From NCBI RefSeq assembly GCF_004795105.1, contig NZ_SSBL01000042.1, positions 1 through 40,199 on the forward strand: a DNA stretch of 40,199 bases. The letters run 5' to 3'. This DNA comes from Streptomyces sp. A0642. Lineage in GTDB: Bacteria > Actinomycetota > Actinomycetes > Streptomycetales > Streptomycetaceae. Under the pieces are notes generated by a model. That model was not told the origin of the DNA. It made no database searches and saw only the letters and a program-made list of their open reading frames with translations. Positions 16,435-24,329 of this stretch are shown piece after piece; position 1 is the stretch's first letter, and each line of letters opens with the position of its first letter. The position numbers were made by a program, and so were the translations under genes.

Positions 16435-17765
16435 GGCGTGCTCCTCGTAGCGGTGTCGGCACCTGCGGGGGCCCCGGCTTCTCCGGCTCCTGCGGTGGCC
16501 CGGGCCTCTCCGGCCGTTGCGGGAGTTCCGGCCTCCTCGGCCGTTGCGGCTGTCCCGGCCGCCGGGGACGGTATCGGCAGCCGCGCCGTCACCCGGAAGC
16601 CGCCCTCCGGACGCGGGGCGGCTTCGAACCGGCCGTGCAGCAGGGCGACGCGCTCCCGCATTCCGAGGAGGCCGAAGCCCGGTTCCGTGGTGTGGCCCGC
16701 GCCCCGGCCGCGGTCGGCGACCTCGATGGTGAGCTCCTCGGAGCCGTACACGACGGACACCTGGCAGGCACTGGTCGTGGCATGGCGGACCACGTTGGTC
16801 ACCGACTCCTGGATGATGCGGAACGCCGACAGGTCGATGTCCGGCGGCAGCGGCCTCCGTTCACCCTCCCAGCGCACCTCGACCCTGACACCTGCCGCGG
16901 TCGTCGCCCGCGCCAGCCGCTCCACGTCGGCGAGGCCCTCCGCGGGCCGCAACGGCGACGCCTCCCGCCCGGCTCCCTCGTGTCCGGGGTCCTCCCGCAG
17001 CGCGCCGAGCATCCGGCGCAGCCCCGACAACGTCTCGCGGCCCGCTGTCTCCACCGCGCTCATCGCCTCGCGCGCGGCGTCCGGCCGGGTGTGCACCACC
17101 CGGGCCGCCGCTCCTGCCTGGAGGGCGATGATGCCCATGCTGTGCGCGACCATGTCGTGCATCTCCCGTGCGATCCGCAACCGCTCCTGGACCACCGCCT
17201 GTTGGGCCGTGCGCGCGGCCAGACGCTCGTCATGCCGGCGGGCCTCGTACGCCGAGCCGCCCACCAGCCAGGCGACGACTGCGGTCAGGGCGACGACCAA
17301 CTCCGCCGACGTGCCGACGTCCCACCCGGCCAGCAGACGGACGGCCAAGAAGCCGGCGAGGGTGCCCAGCGCCATCAGGAGGGCGGCGAAACCGGTCCGG
17401 CGCGAACGGGCGGCGGTGATGAAGTACAGCGCCAAGTCGGCGGCCAGGAACTGGGCGAGCGGAATCTCTCCGACACTCAGAGGCATGGTGGCGAGCGCGG
17501 CGGCGCCGAGCACCAGCGCCAGGCCCTTCAGCGGACGCCGCTCCAGCAGCACGCATCCGCCCGCGGCCAAGGCCGTGGCGAGGAGGTGGGTGAGCAGACC
17601 GTCCCACCGGTAGAAGACGACCCCGGCCCGGACGGACGGCGCGTACTCGCCGGGCAGCCGCACCCGCACGAGGAAGGTGAGCAGCATCCCCGCGTACCAG
17701 GCCGCCCCCACCCACCAGCCCGGCGGGATGAGTTTGAGTCGGGGCAGCGAGGGCGTTGGGGACAT
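16431..17765 (-). CDS. Sensor histidine kinase (module 2)
   Basis: About 444 aa from the ATG at 17763-17765. A GTG at 17829-17831 would add 22 residues, but these (STQGVQLWSDARPPGSGYDR) look non-coding and would enter the divergent promoter region. The N-terminus has several membrane segments. The phospho-acceptor His is in AREMHDMVAHSMG (about residue 203). N-box ESVTNVVRHATTS and G-box VADRGRGAGHTTEPGFGLLGM follow. The last 45 or so residues are an Ala/Gly/Thr-rich repetitive tail (AGTAATAEEAGTPATAGEAR type) beyond the kinase fold. The kinase is upstream of, and overlaps, its regulator. Confidence 0.9.
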   Translation of the reverse strand: MSPTPSLPRLKLIPPGWWVGAAWYAGMLLTFLVRVRLPGEYAPSVRAGVVFYRWDGLLTHLLATALAAGGCVLLERRPLKGLALVLGAAALATMPLSVGEIPLAQFLAADLALYFITAARSRRTGFAALLMALGTLAGFLAVRLLAGWDVGTSAELVVALTAVVAWLVGGSAYEARRHDERLAARTAQQAVVQERLRIAREMHDMVAHSMGIIALQAGAAARVVHTRPDAAREAMSAVETAGRETLSGLRRMLGALREDPGHEGAGREASPLRPAEGLADVERLARATTAAGVRVEVRWEGERRPLPPDIDLSAFRIIQESVTNVVRHATTSACQVSVVYGSEELTIEVADRGRGAGHTTEPGFGLLGMRERVALLHGRFEAAPRPEGGFRVTARLPIPSPAAGTAATAEEAGTPATAGEARATAGAGEAGAPAGADTATRSTP

Positions 17766-17895
17766 GCGCCGATCGTAGCCAGAGCCTGGCGGACGGGCAT
17801 CGGACCACAGTTGTACACCCTGGGTCGACACCTGCCCCGGCCGATGTCACCGCTGGTCCGAAGACGCGCGCAGGCGCCGGCGGCACAGTGGTGGA

Positions 17896-18804
17896 GTGAT
17901 CGAAGTCAACGGACTGACCAAGCGATACGGCGACGCGACCGCCGTCAAGGACCTCACCTTCACCGTACGACCGGGAGAGGTCACCGGTTTCCTCGGGCCC
18001 AACGGGGCCGGCAAGACCACCACCCTGCGGATGCTGCTGGGTCTGGTCGAGCCGACCGCCGGAACGGCCACTCTGCGGGGCCGGTCGTTCCGCGACCACC
18101 CGCGCGGACTGCGGCACGTCGGCGCCCTCCTCGACGCGGGCGACGTCCACGGCGGCCGCACCGCCCGTGCCCATCTCGCGATGCTGGCCCGCAGCAACAG
18201 CATTCCGGGCGCCCGCGTGGACCAGGTGCTCCAGGACGTGGGCCTCGCGGGAGCGGCCCGTCGGCGCATCGGCGGCTTCTCCCTCGGGATGCGTCAGCGC
18301 CTCGGCATAGCCACCGCGCTGCTCGGCGACCCGCCGGTGCTGCTCTTCGACGAACCGCTCAACGGCCTCGACCCGGAAGGCGTCCTGTGGGTGCGCGGGC
18401 TGTTCCGCAGGCTCGCCGCCGAGGGGCGCACCGTGTTCGTCTCCAGCCACCTGATGACCGAGATGGAGCACACCGCCGACCGGCTCGTCGTCATCGGCCG
18501 CGGTCAGCTCATCGCGGCCGAGAGCCTGACGGCGTTCGCCGCCAGGAGTACCCGCCTGAGCGTGACCGTACGCACTCCCGACACCGCGGTTCTCGCCCCG
18601 CTGCTCACCGCCGAGGGCGCCGAGGTGGTCCCGGACGGCGACCTGCTCACGGTCACCGGGCTCGCCGCACCGCGCATCGGTGAACTTGCCCTGTACCACC
18701 GCGTCCCGCTCCACGAACTCACGACGCTCGGCGCCTCGCTGGAGGAGGCGTTCATGGAACTCACCGCGGACAGCGTCGAATACCTCGCAGGAGAAGCCCG
18801 ATGA
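17896..18804 (+). CDS. ABC-2 exporter ATP-binding protein (module 2)
   Basis: 302-aa ATPase. Walker A GPNGAGKTT is at 34-42, Walker B is VLLFDEP, and the signature motif is FSLGMRQRL in place of LSGGQ. That variant is common in the NatA/YxlF/BcrA-like group of exporters. H-loop SSHLMTEMEH follows. The start is a GTG whose only Shine-Dalgarno-like bases (GGAG 17893-17896) overlap the codon itself, so it may be leaderless. It is divergent from the kinase gene, about 130 bases away from the preferred kinase start. Its stop overlaps the permease start (ATGA). BcrA-type transporters often confer peptide resistance; the substrate here is unknown. Confidence 0.92.
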   Translation: MIEVNGLTKRYGDATAVKDLTFTVRPGEVTGFLGPNGAGKTTTLRMLLGLVEPTAGTATLRGRSFRDHPRGLRHVGALLDAGDVHGGRTARAHLAMLARSNSIPGARVDQVLQDVGLAGAARRRIGGFSLGMRQRLGIATALLGDPPVLLFDEPLNGLDPEGVLWVRGLFRRLAAEGRTVFVSSHLMTEMEHTADRLVVIGRGQLIAAESLTAFAARSTRLSVTVRTPDTAVLAPLLTAEGAEVVPDGDLLTVTGLAAPRIGELALYHRVPLHELTTLGASLEEAFMELTADSVEYLAGEAR

Positions 18805-19658
18805 CCACGACCACGGCCGCCGCCGCACCCGCCGCACGCACGACGGACGACGAACCCCGCGCCCGCTTCGGCGACCTGCTGGCCGCCGAGTGGATCAAGA
18901 CGTGGTCACTGCGCTCCACCCCCTGGATGTACGCGATCACCGCGCTGGCCGTCATCGCGTTCAACGCGGGCACCGCCTATGACCACTACAAATACTGGTA
19001 CCAGTACGACGCGAGAGGCCGCGAGGACTTCGTCGCCAACGGCTCGCCGCTCATGGACGCGTTCACGGGGAACGCCGCCATGGTGCTGGTCCTGGCTGTT
19101 GCCGCGATCGGCGCCGTATCGATCACCGGCGAGTACAGCACCGGCCTCATACGCACCACGTTCACCGCAGTCCCAGCCCGCCGCTCGGTGACAGCCGCCA
19201 AGGCCCTCGTCCTCACCGCGGTCACGACCGTCTTCGGCGCACTCGTGGCCCTGGCCTCGTTCGCCTCGACGCAGGCGATCCTCTCCGGCCGGGACGCCTC
19301 GGTCACCCTTGCCCACCCCGGGGCCCTGCGCGTCGTCGTGGCCTCCGCGCTGCTCGCGCCGGTGGCCGCCCTCGCCGGCCTGGCGATCGGCGCGGTGATC
19401 CGTCACACCGGAGGCTCCATCATCGGATGCGTGGTGGTGCTGCTCCTGCTCCCGGTGGTCCTCAGCGACCGCCGCCACCTGACGGCGGTGCTCCAGCACA
19501 CGCTGCCCTTCAGCGCATGGGAGCGCCTGTCGGTCACCGATCTCCACGCGACGGTCCTCTACCCGTGGACGGTCTCCGGAGCCTGGACGGTCTACGCCGT
19601 CTGGGCGCTGCTGGCGGGGGCGGTCGCGGTGACCGCGGTGCACCGCCGGGACCAGTGA
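18801..19658 (+). CDS. ABC-2 type transporter permease (module 2)
   Basis: 285-aa membrane protein with six hydrophobic segments after a polar, alanine-rich N-terminus (about 40 residues). Sequence around ITGEYSTGLIRTTFTAVPARRSVTAAK is characteristic of NatB/BcrB-like permeases. The ATG overlaps the ATPase stop by 4 bases, so the two form a transporter pair. The histidine kinase and regulator on the opposite strand are its likely controllers. Confidence 0.92.
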   Translation: MTTTTAAAAPAARTTDDEPRARFGDLLAAEWIKTWSLRSTPWMYAITALAVIAFNAGTAYDHYKYWYQYDARGREDFVANGSPLMDAFTGNAAMVLVLAVAAIGAVSITGEYSTGLIRTTFTAVPARRSVTAAKALVLTAVTTVFGALVALASFASTQAILSGRDASVTLAHPGALRVVVASALLAPVAALAGLAIGAVIRHTGGSIIGCVVVLLLLPVVLSDRRHLTAVLQHTLPFSAWERLSVTDLHATVLYPWTVSGAWTVYAVWALLAGAVAVTAVHRRDQ

Positions 19659-19732
19659 GCCCTTCCTGGATCGTGCGGAATCGGCCGGTGCCCGGGCTCT
19701 CAGGCCGGCGCCCTGCCCTAAGGTCGGGCGGC

Positions 19733-20371
19733 GTGACCCACATTCCCACGCTGCCCGCGACACGCGCCTACTACGACACCGTCGCCGAGGACTATGCGGA
19801 ACGCGTGCGACTCCCCTTCGCGCAGGACGTGCTCGGGCGCGCCATGCTGGGCGCCTTCGCCGAGGAGGTACGGGCCGACGGCGGACTCCCGGTGGCCGAC
19901 CTCGGCTGCGGACCGGGGCATGTGACCGCCCATCTGGCCGGGCTCGGCCTCTCCGTTTCCGGGGTGGACCTGTCGCCCCGCATGGTGGACATCGCCCGCC
20001 GCAGCCACCCGGGTCTGCGGTTCGAGGTCGGGTCGATGGACGCGCTCGGACTCCCTGCGGGCCGGCTCGGCGGCATCGTCGCCTGGTGGTCGGTCCTCCA
20101 CACCCCGCCGGACCTGTTGCCGCTGCTCTTCGCCGAGTTCAGGCGCGTCCTGGCCCCCGGCGGCCGGCTGCTGCTCGGGTTCCACGCGGGGGACGGGCGG
20201 CCCTATACCGGCGAGAAGCGTGACAACGGGGTGGCGTACGCCATCCACCTGCTCGACCCCGACCGGGTCGGGGCGCAGTTGGAGGCGGCCGGGTTCACCG
20301 TCACCGCGCGCCTGACGGCCGAGGGGGAGAAATGGCCCCAGGCATGTGTGCTGGGCCGGACCGCCGCGTGA
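19733..20371 (+). CDS. Class I SAM-dependent methyltransferase
   Basis: 212-aa protein from GTG 19733, in the Methyltransf_11/25 class. Motif I VADLGCGPGHVT (about 57-68) binds SAM, GVDLSPRMVDIARR holds the ribose-binding acidic residue, and a later LAPGGRLLLGFH strand matches the usual order. The N-terminal YYDTVAEDYAERV resembles small-molecule methyltransferases. The substrate cannot be told. It lies 74 bases after the module 2 permease, so co-transcription is possible but not shown. A perfect 13-bp hairpin ends it at 20392-20429. Confidence 0.88.
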   Translation: MTHIPTLPATRAYYDTVAEDYAERVRLPFAQDVLGRAMLGAFAEEVRADGGLPVADLGCGPGHVTAHLAGLGLSVSGVDLSPRMVDIARRSHPGLRFEVGSMDALGLPAGRLGGIVAWWSVLHTPPDLLPLLFAEFRRVLAPGGRLLLGFHAGDGRPYTGEKRDNGVAYAIHLLDPDRVGAQLEAAGFTVTARLTAEGEKWPQACVLGRTAA

Positions 20372-20391
20372 GCGGGCGCGTCGGCGTGTGA

Positions 20392-20429
20392 CCTGGCCGG
20401 CACCTTGGTCAGGTGGGGTGCCGGCCAGG
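20392..20429. terminator. Bidirectional terminator hairpin
   Basis: CCTGGCCGGCACC (20392-20404) pairs perfectly with GGTGCCGGCCAGG (20417-20429), with a 12-base loop. It lies between the convergent methyltransferase and tetR genes. Confidence 0.85.
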
Positions 20430-20443
20430 GGTCTGGGGGCGCG

Positions 20444-21001
20444 TCAGGCGTCCGCGTCGCGGGCCCGGGTGATGCGGGCGATCGCCTCGACCGTCAGCGC
20501 CCGGTCGTGGGGCTCCGTCTCCAGGGCGCGATGGATGGACAGGCCCTCGATCAGCGCGTCGAGCTGACGAGCCGTCGCCGGGTCGAAGTGCCACTCCAGA
20601 GCGACGCGGCTGCGCCGCATCCACTCCCGGGTCAGCTCGCGGTAGGCGGGCTTGCGGGCGGCCAGGGTGTACAGCTCGTGGGTGAGGACGAGTTCGCGCT
20701 GGTTGCCGCCGGACAGGTGGTGGACCAGATCGGCGACCGCCTCCCGGGCCTCGTCCGGCGTGGTGGCGGCGCCGAGACGCTCCTCGAAGACGGCGACGAT
20801 GCCGCTGGAGAAGCGGATGAACGCCTCCCGCAGCAGCTCGTCCATGCCGCCGAAGTGGTATGTCATCGAGCCGAGCGGCACACCGGCCCGGGCGGCGACC
20901 TTGCGGTGCGAGGTCCCGGCGACCCCCTCCTCCGCGATCAGGTCGAGCGCGGCGGCGATGATGCGCTCCCGCCGCTCGGGGTCGTTCTGTCCGGTCGCCA
21001 C
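20444..21001 (-). CDS. TetR-family transcriptional regulator
   Basis: 185 aa from a GTG at 20999-21001. The N-terminal helix-turn-helix is clear (RERIIAAALDLIAEEGVAG, then TSHRKVAARAGVPLGSMTYH), followed by an all-helical ligand-binding region. It lies 24 bases downstream of the acetyltransferase gene on the same strand, so the two probably form an operon. Two identical 12-bp palindromes between that operon and the divergent MFS gene are its obvious binding site, predicting repression of both units including itself. Confidence 0.93.
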   Translation of the reverse strand: MATGQNDPERRERIIAAALDLIAEEGVAGTSHRKVAARAGVPLGSMTYHFGGMDELLREAFIRFSSGIVAVFEERLGAATTPDEAREAVADLVHHLSGGNQRELVLTHELYTLAARKPAYRELTREWMRRSRVALEWHFDPATARQLDALIEGLSIHRALETEPHDRALTVEAIARITRARDADA

Positions 21002-21025
21002 GCTGCTTCTTTCTGCCGAGAGGTG

Positions 21026-21604
21026 CTAGATCGAGCGGATCACCCGGGCCGGGTTGCCGACGGCGACCACGTTGGCGGGGACGTCCTTGGTGACGACGGC
21101 TCCCGCGCCGATGACGCTGTTGTCCCCGATGGTCACCCCGGCCAGCACGATCGCGCCGCCGCCCAGCCAGACATTGTCGCCGATCGTGATCGGCCTCGCC
21201 GCCTCCAGCTTGTCCCGGCGCGGCTCCGGCTCCACCGGGTGGGTGGGTGTGAGCAGCTGGACGTTGGGCCCGATCTGGCAGTCGCGGCCGATGGTGATCG
21301 GGGCGACGTCGAGAGCGGTGAGGTTGTAGTTGATGAACGTGTCCTCGCCGACCGTGATGTACGTGCCGTAGTCCACGTACAGCGGCGGCCGGATGTGCGC
21401 GCCGGCCCCGAGAGCGCCCAGCAGCTCGGCGACGACGGGCTGTGCGGCGTCCGGGTCCTCGGTGTACGCCGCCGAGTACCGGGCGGCGAGGCGCACGGCG
21501 CGCCGCTGGGCCTCCACGATCGCGGGGTCGTCGGCGATGTAGAGGTCTCCGGCGAGCATCCGCTCATGGTTCGTGCGCGGGTCTCCCGCGAAGTGGTCCG
21601 TCAT
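21026..21604 (-). CDS. Maa/LacA-like sugar O-acetyltransferase (hexapeptide repeat)
   Basis: 192 aa. The N-terminal Mac domain (MLAGDLYIADDPAIVEAQRR region, about 16-60) precedes a left-handed beta-helix of hexapeptide repeats (ITIGRDCQIGPNVQLL, ITIGDNVWLGGGAIVLAGVT and so on). The expected catalytic His122 is in LLTPTHPVE. It transfers acetyl from acetyl-CoA to a sugar or similar hydroxyl. The ATG at 21602-21604 is only a few bases from the operator and has no close Shine-Dalgarno; a TTG at 21623-21625 would add seven residues that lie inside the operator. Grouping with TetR and an MFS exporter suggests detoxification by acetylation plus export (inference). Confidence 0.9.
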   Translation of the reverse strand: MTDHFAGDPRTNHERMLAGDLYIADDPAIVEAQRRAVRLAARYSAAYTEDPDAAQPVVAELLGALGAGAHIRPPLYVDYGTYITVGEDTFINYNLTALDVAPITIGRDCQIGPNVQLLTPTHPVEPEPRRDKLEAARPITIGDNVWLGGGAIVLAGVTIGDNSVIGAGAVVTKDVPANVVAVGNPARVIRSI

Positions 21605-21642
21605 GAGTACGATCGTACACTCCAAGGCGTACGATCGTACTC
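21605..21642. promoter_or_regulatory. Double palindromic operator for the TetR regulator
   Basis: GTACGATCGTAC occurs twice (21607-21618 and 21629-21640), each a perfect 12-bp palindrome, with centres 22 bp or about two helical turns apart. The whole 38-bp stretch is itself an inverted repeat (GAGTACGATCGTAC against GTACGATCGTACTC). It abuts the acetyltransferase start and lies 93 bp before the MFS start. This is the arrangement of a cooperative TetR site; binding is inferred. Confidence 0.82.
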
Positions 21643-21734
21643 TCCTTGGCGTTGCTGGTGTTGCCGTCGTTGCCGGCGCCGCTGCCGTTCCCTCGCCCCC
21701 TCATCTCCGACCAGACTGCTGAGGCCCCGCTGCC

Positions 21735-22952
21735 ATGGACGCCCCTACACGCCGCTGGCGTGCCGCACTGTTTCTCTTCATGCTCGCCGCCGGCACCGGC
21801 ATGGCCTCCTGGGTGGCCCGCACCCCGGCCGTCAGGGACGCTCTCGACGTGTCCACGGGCGCGATGGGACTGGTGCTGTTCGGGCTGTCCACCGGTTCGA
21901 TGGCCGGGGTCACGTTCTCCGGTCCGCTCGTACGCCGCTACGGCGGCCGGGCGACGATCGGCGTCGGTGCGGCGCTGGTCGTGGCGGGTCTCCTGGTCGT
22001 CGCCGCGGGCACCGGCCTGGCGCAGGCGGTCGGGGTCTTCGGGGGACTGGCCCTGCTGGGCGGTGGGATGGGGCTGGCCGAGGTCGCGTTCAACATCGAG
22101 GGCGCGGTCATCGAGAGCGTCATCGGGCGGCCCGTCCTGCCGGTGCTGCACGGCTGCTGCTTCAGCCTGGGGACCGTCGTCGGAGCGCTGCTGGGCATGG
22201 CGCTGACCGCCGCCGCGTTCCCCGTCGGCCTGCACCTGACGGCCGTTGCCGCCCTCATCGCCGCTGCCGCCGTGCGTGCCGTGCGGGCCATCCCGCACGG
22301 CACGGGCAAGGAGACCGGGTCGGGCGGCTCCTCCCGGCAGGGTGGTGGCGGTCTGCGCGGCCAGTTGCGCGTGTTCCGGGACCGACGGCTCGTCCTCATC
22401 GGGGTGATCGTGCTGGCCATGGCCTTCGCGGAAGGGGCCGCGAACGACTGGCTGCCGCTGCTCATGGTGGACGGCTACCACGTCAGCGCCACCGCGGGAT
22501 CGCTGACCTTCCTGGCCTTCGCCTCCTCGATGACGCTCGGGCGGTTCGCCGGCGGTCCCCTCCTTGAACGATTCGGCCGGGTCCGGGTCGTCCGGATCAG
22601 TGCCGTGACCGCCGCTCTGGGGCTGGTGGTCGTGATCGTCTCGCCCAGCCCGCTGATGGCGGGCGCCGCCACGGTGCTGTGGGGGCTGGGCGCGTCCCTC
22701 GGCTTCCCCGTCGCGCTCTCCGCGGCGGGCGACCACCCGCACGACGCGGCGGCCCGGGTGGGGGCGGTCGCCACCGCTGGCTACGTGGCCTTCCTCGTCG
22801 GGCCGCCCGCGCTCGGCCTCCTCGCCGACCACATCGGGCTCCGGCTCACGATGACCGTCGTCCTCGCCCTGCTGATCGTCGCGTCCACGCTGGCCGGGGC
22901 GCTCGGCACCGGCCGCGACGCGCGTACCGGGACGGAACCCGTCACGGCATAG
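21735..22952 (+). CDS. MFS transporter (YbjJ-like)
   Basis: 405-aa major facilitator protein with 12 predicted membrane segments. N-terminal GTGMASWVARTPAVRDALDV and FGLSTGSMAGVTFSGPLVRR resemble the E. coli YbjJ group. The GPLVRRYGGR stretch between the second and third segments is the MFS motif A, and a second copy (GPLLERFGRVR) lies in the C-terminal half. The ATG is preceded by GAGG at 21721-21724. It is divergent from acetyltransferase-tetR across the double palindrome and so probably regulated by TetR. Its 3' end overlaps the ThrRS gene end by 11 bases. Substrate unknown; export of a small compound is likely. Confidence 0.9.
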   Translation: MDAPTRRWRAALFLFMLAAGTGMASWVARTPAVRDALDVSTGAMGLVLFGLSTGSMAGVTFSGPLVRRYGGRATIGVGAALVVAGLLVVAAGTGLAQAVGVFGGLALLGGGMGLAEVAFNIEGAVIESVIGRPVLPVLHGCCFSLGTVVGALLGMALTAAAFPVGLHLTAVAALIAAAAVRAVRAIPHGTGKETGSGGSSRQGGGGLRGQLRVFRDRRLVLIGVIVLAMAFAEGAANDWLPLLMVDGYHVSATAGSLTFLAFASSMTLGRFAGGPLLERFGRVRVVRISAVTAALGLVVVIVSPSPLMAGAATVLWGLGASLGFPVALSAAGDHPHDAAARVGAVATAGYVAFLVGPPALGLLADHIGLRLTMTVVLALLIVASTLAGALGTGRDARTGTEPVTA

Positions 22953-24174
22953 GACCGTCCTCGTCCCACAGTGCGGTGCTGTGCGCCGCGACCAGCGCGC
23001 CGATCCGCGCCGACGCTTCCTCGGCCGGCAGCGGATCGAGGCGGCGGCCGTCCCGCAGACGGAGCGCCACCCGCTCGTCCGCGGCCTCCGCGGCGCCGAT
23101 GACCGCCTGGTACGGCACCAGGCGGGCCTCCCGGATCCGGGCGCCCAGGCTGCCGCGCTCACGGCCGCTCACCTCCGCGCGCAGTCCGAGCGCCGCACAA
23201 CGGGCGACGAGGGCCTCGGCGGCCGGGAGTTCGGCGTCCGAGACGGGCAGGACCACCACCTGGACCGGGGACAGCCAGGCGGGGAACGCGCCGCCGTGCT
23301 GCTCGATGAGGTGGGCGACGGCCCGCTCCACGCTGCCGATGATGCTGCGGTGCACCATGACCGGCCGGTGCTTCGCCCCGTCCGCGCCGACGTAGTGCAG
23401 GTCGAACTGCCGCGGCTGGTGGAAGTCGACCTGGACGGTCGACAGGGTCGACTCCCGGCCCGCCGCGTCGGCCACCTGGACGTCGATCTTCGGTCCGTAG
23501 AACGCCGCCTCGCCCTCGGCCGCCTCGTACGGCAGCCCGGACGCGTCGAGGACCTCGGTCAGCAGTGCGGTGGAGCGCTGCCACATCTCGGGCTCGGCCA
23601 CGTACTTCCCGCCCGGGCCCGGCAGCGAGAGCCGGAAGCGGGCCGGGCGGACGCCGAGTGCCTCGTACGCCCGGCGGATCATGTCGAGCGCGGCCCGTGC
23701 CTCCCCGGCGGCCTGGTCCAGGGTGCAGAAGATGTGGGCGTCGTTGAGCTGGATGGCCCGTACCCGGGTCAGCCCGCCGAGCACTCCGGACAGCTCGGAG
23801 CGGTACATGCCGCCCAGCTCGGCCATCCGCAGCGGCAGCTCACGGTAACTGCGCGAGCGGGAACGGTAGATGACCGCGTGGTGCGGGCACAGGCTCGGCC
23901 GCAGGACGACCTGCTCGGAGCCCAGCTCCATCGGAGGGAACATGTCGTCGCTGTAGTGCGACCAGTGGCCCGAGATCTCGTACAGCTCCCGTTTGCCCAG
24001 CACCGGCGAGTACACGTGCCGGTAGCCCGCCAGCCGCTCGGCGGTGCGGACGTACTCCTCCAGGGCGTGCCGCAGGGCCGCGCCGTCCGGCAGCCAGTAG
24101 GGGAGTCCCGCGCCGATCAGCGGGTCGGTGTCGAACAGCTCCAGCTCGCGGCCGAGTCTGCGGTGGTCGTGCAT
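22942..24174 (-). CDS. thrS: Threonyl-tRNA synthetase lacking TGS and editing domains
   Basis: 410 aa against about 640-680 for housekeeping ThrRS. It begins just before the class II catalytic core and lacks the N-terminal TGS and editing domains. The zinc ligands are kept: C96 (RPSLCPHH), H147 (NDAHIF) and H275 (VMVHRS), with C-to-H spacing of 51 as in the E. coli enzyme. Motif 2 (MYRSELSGVLGGLTRVRAI), motif 3 (HRSIIGSVERAVAHLIEQ) and the C-terminal anticodon-binding domain (from about 305) are present, so charging activity is expected without proofreading of Ser-tRNA(Thr). The start has GAGGAG 6 bases upstream. It is preceded by a Thr-rich leader peptide and terminator. It is probably an auxiliary paralogue used under starvation or inhibition of the main ThrRS (inference). 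Confidence 0.9.
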   Translation of the reverse strand: MHDHRRLGRELELFDTDPLIGAGLPYWLPDGAALRHALEEYVRTAERLAGYRHVYSPVLGKRELYEISGHWSHYSDDMFPPMELGSEQVVLRPSLCPHHAVIYRSRSRSYRELPLRMAELGGMYRSELSGVLGGLTRVRAIQLNDAHIFCTLDQAAGEARAALDMIRRAYEALGVRPARFRLSLPGPGGKYVAEPEMWQRSTALLTEVLDASGLPYEAAEGEAAFYGPKIDVQVADAAGRESTLSTVQVDFHQPRQFDLHYVGADGAKHRPVMVHRSIIGSVERAVAHLIEQHGGAFPAWLSPVQVVVLPVSDAELPAAEALVARCAALGLRAEVSGRERGSLGARIREARLVPYQAVIGAAEAADERVALRLRDGRRLDPLPAEEASARIGALVAAHSTALWDEDGPMP

Positions 24175-24223
24175 GGTGGTCTCCTCGCGTACGGAAGGTA
24201 CGGAAGGGCGAGTGACCGCAAGC

Positions 24224-24255
24224 AGAAGCCCCGGGGCACTCGCCCCGGGGCTTCT
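24224..24255 (-). terminator. Attenuator terminator ahead of the short ThrRS gene
   Basis: On the minus strand AGAAGCCCCGGGGC (24255 to 24242) pairs perfectly over 14 bp with GCCCCGGGGCTTCT (24237 to 24224); the loop is GAGT. It lies between the leader peptide stop and the ThrRS start. An exclusive alternative exists: the 5' arm bases 24242-24248 can pair with 24280-24286 upstream (7 pairs, one G-U). Confidence 0.85.
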
Positions 24256-24271
24256 TCGGACTGGTCAGCAG

Positions 24272-24322
24272 TCAGCGCGCCGGGACACTCTCCGGCGTCG
24301 TCGTCATCGCAGCGCGCTTCAT
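24272..24322 (-). CDS. Threonine-rich leader peptide of the ThrRS attenuator
   Basis: A 16-codon frame reading MKRAAMTTTPESVPAR then TGA. It has three consecutive ACG threonine codons (24296-24304). There is no Shine-Dalgarno, but a TAGCGT -10-like hexamer ends 7 bases before the ATG, so it is probably translated from a leaderless transcript. Just after the Thr codons CGCCGG (24292-24297) pairs with CCGGCG (24278-24283), giving a 1:2 hairpin. A ribosome paused on the Thr codons would cover segment 1, free segment 2 to pair with the terminator arm, and allow read-through into ThrRS. All pairings were read by eye; the regulatory behaviour is inferred. Confidence 0.75.
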   Translation of the reverse strand: MKRAAMTTTPESVPAR

Positions 24323-24329
24323 GAAGGCG

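Noticed and set aside
24206..24245. Nine-base complement between GGGCGAGTG (24206-24214) and CACTCGCCC (24237-24245) as the antiterminator of the ThrRS leader
   Set aside because: One partner lies downstream of the terminator and would be transcribed too late to prevent termination. The upstream 2:3 pairing fits better.
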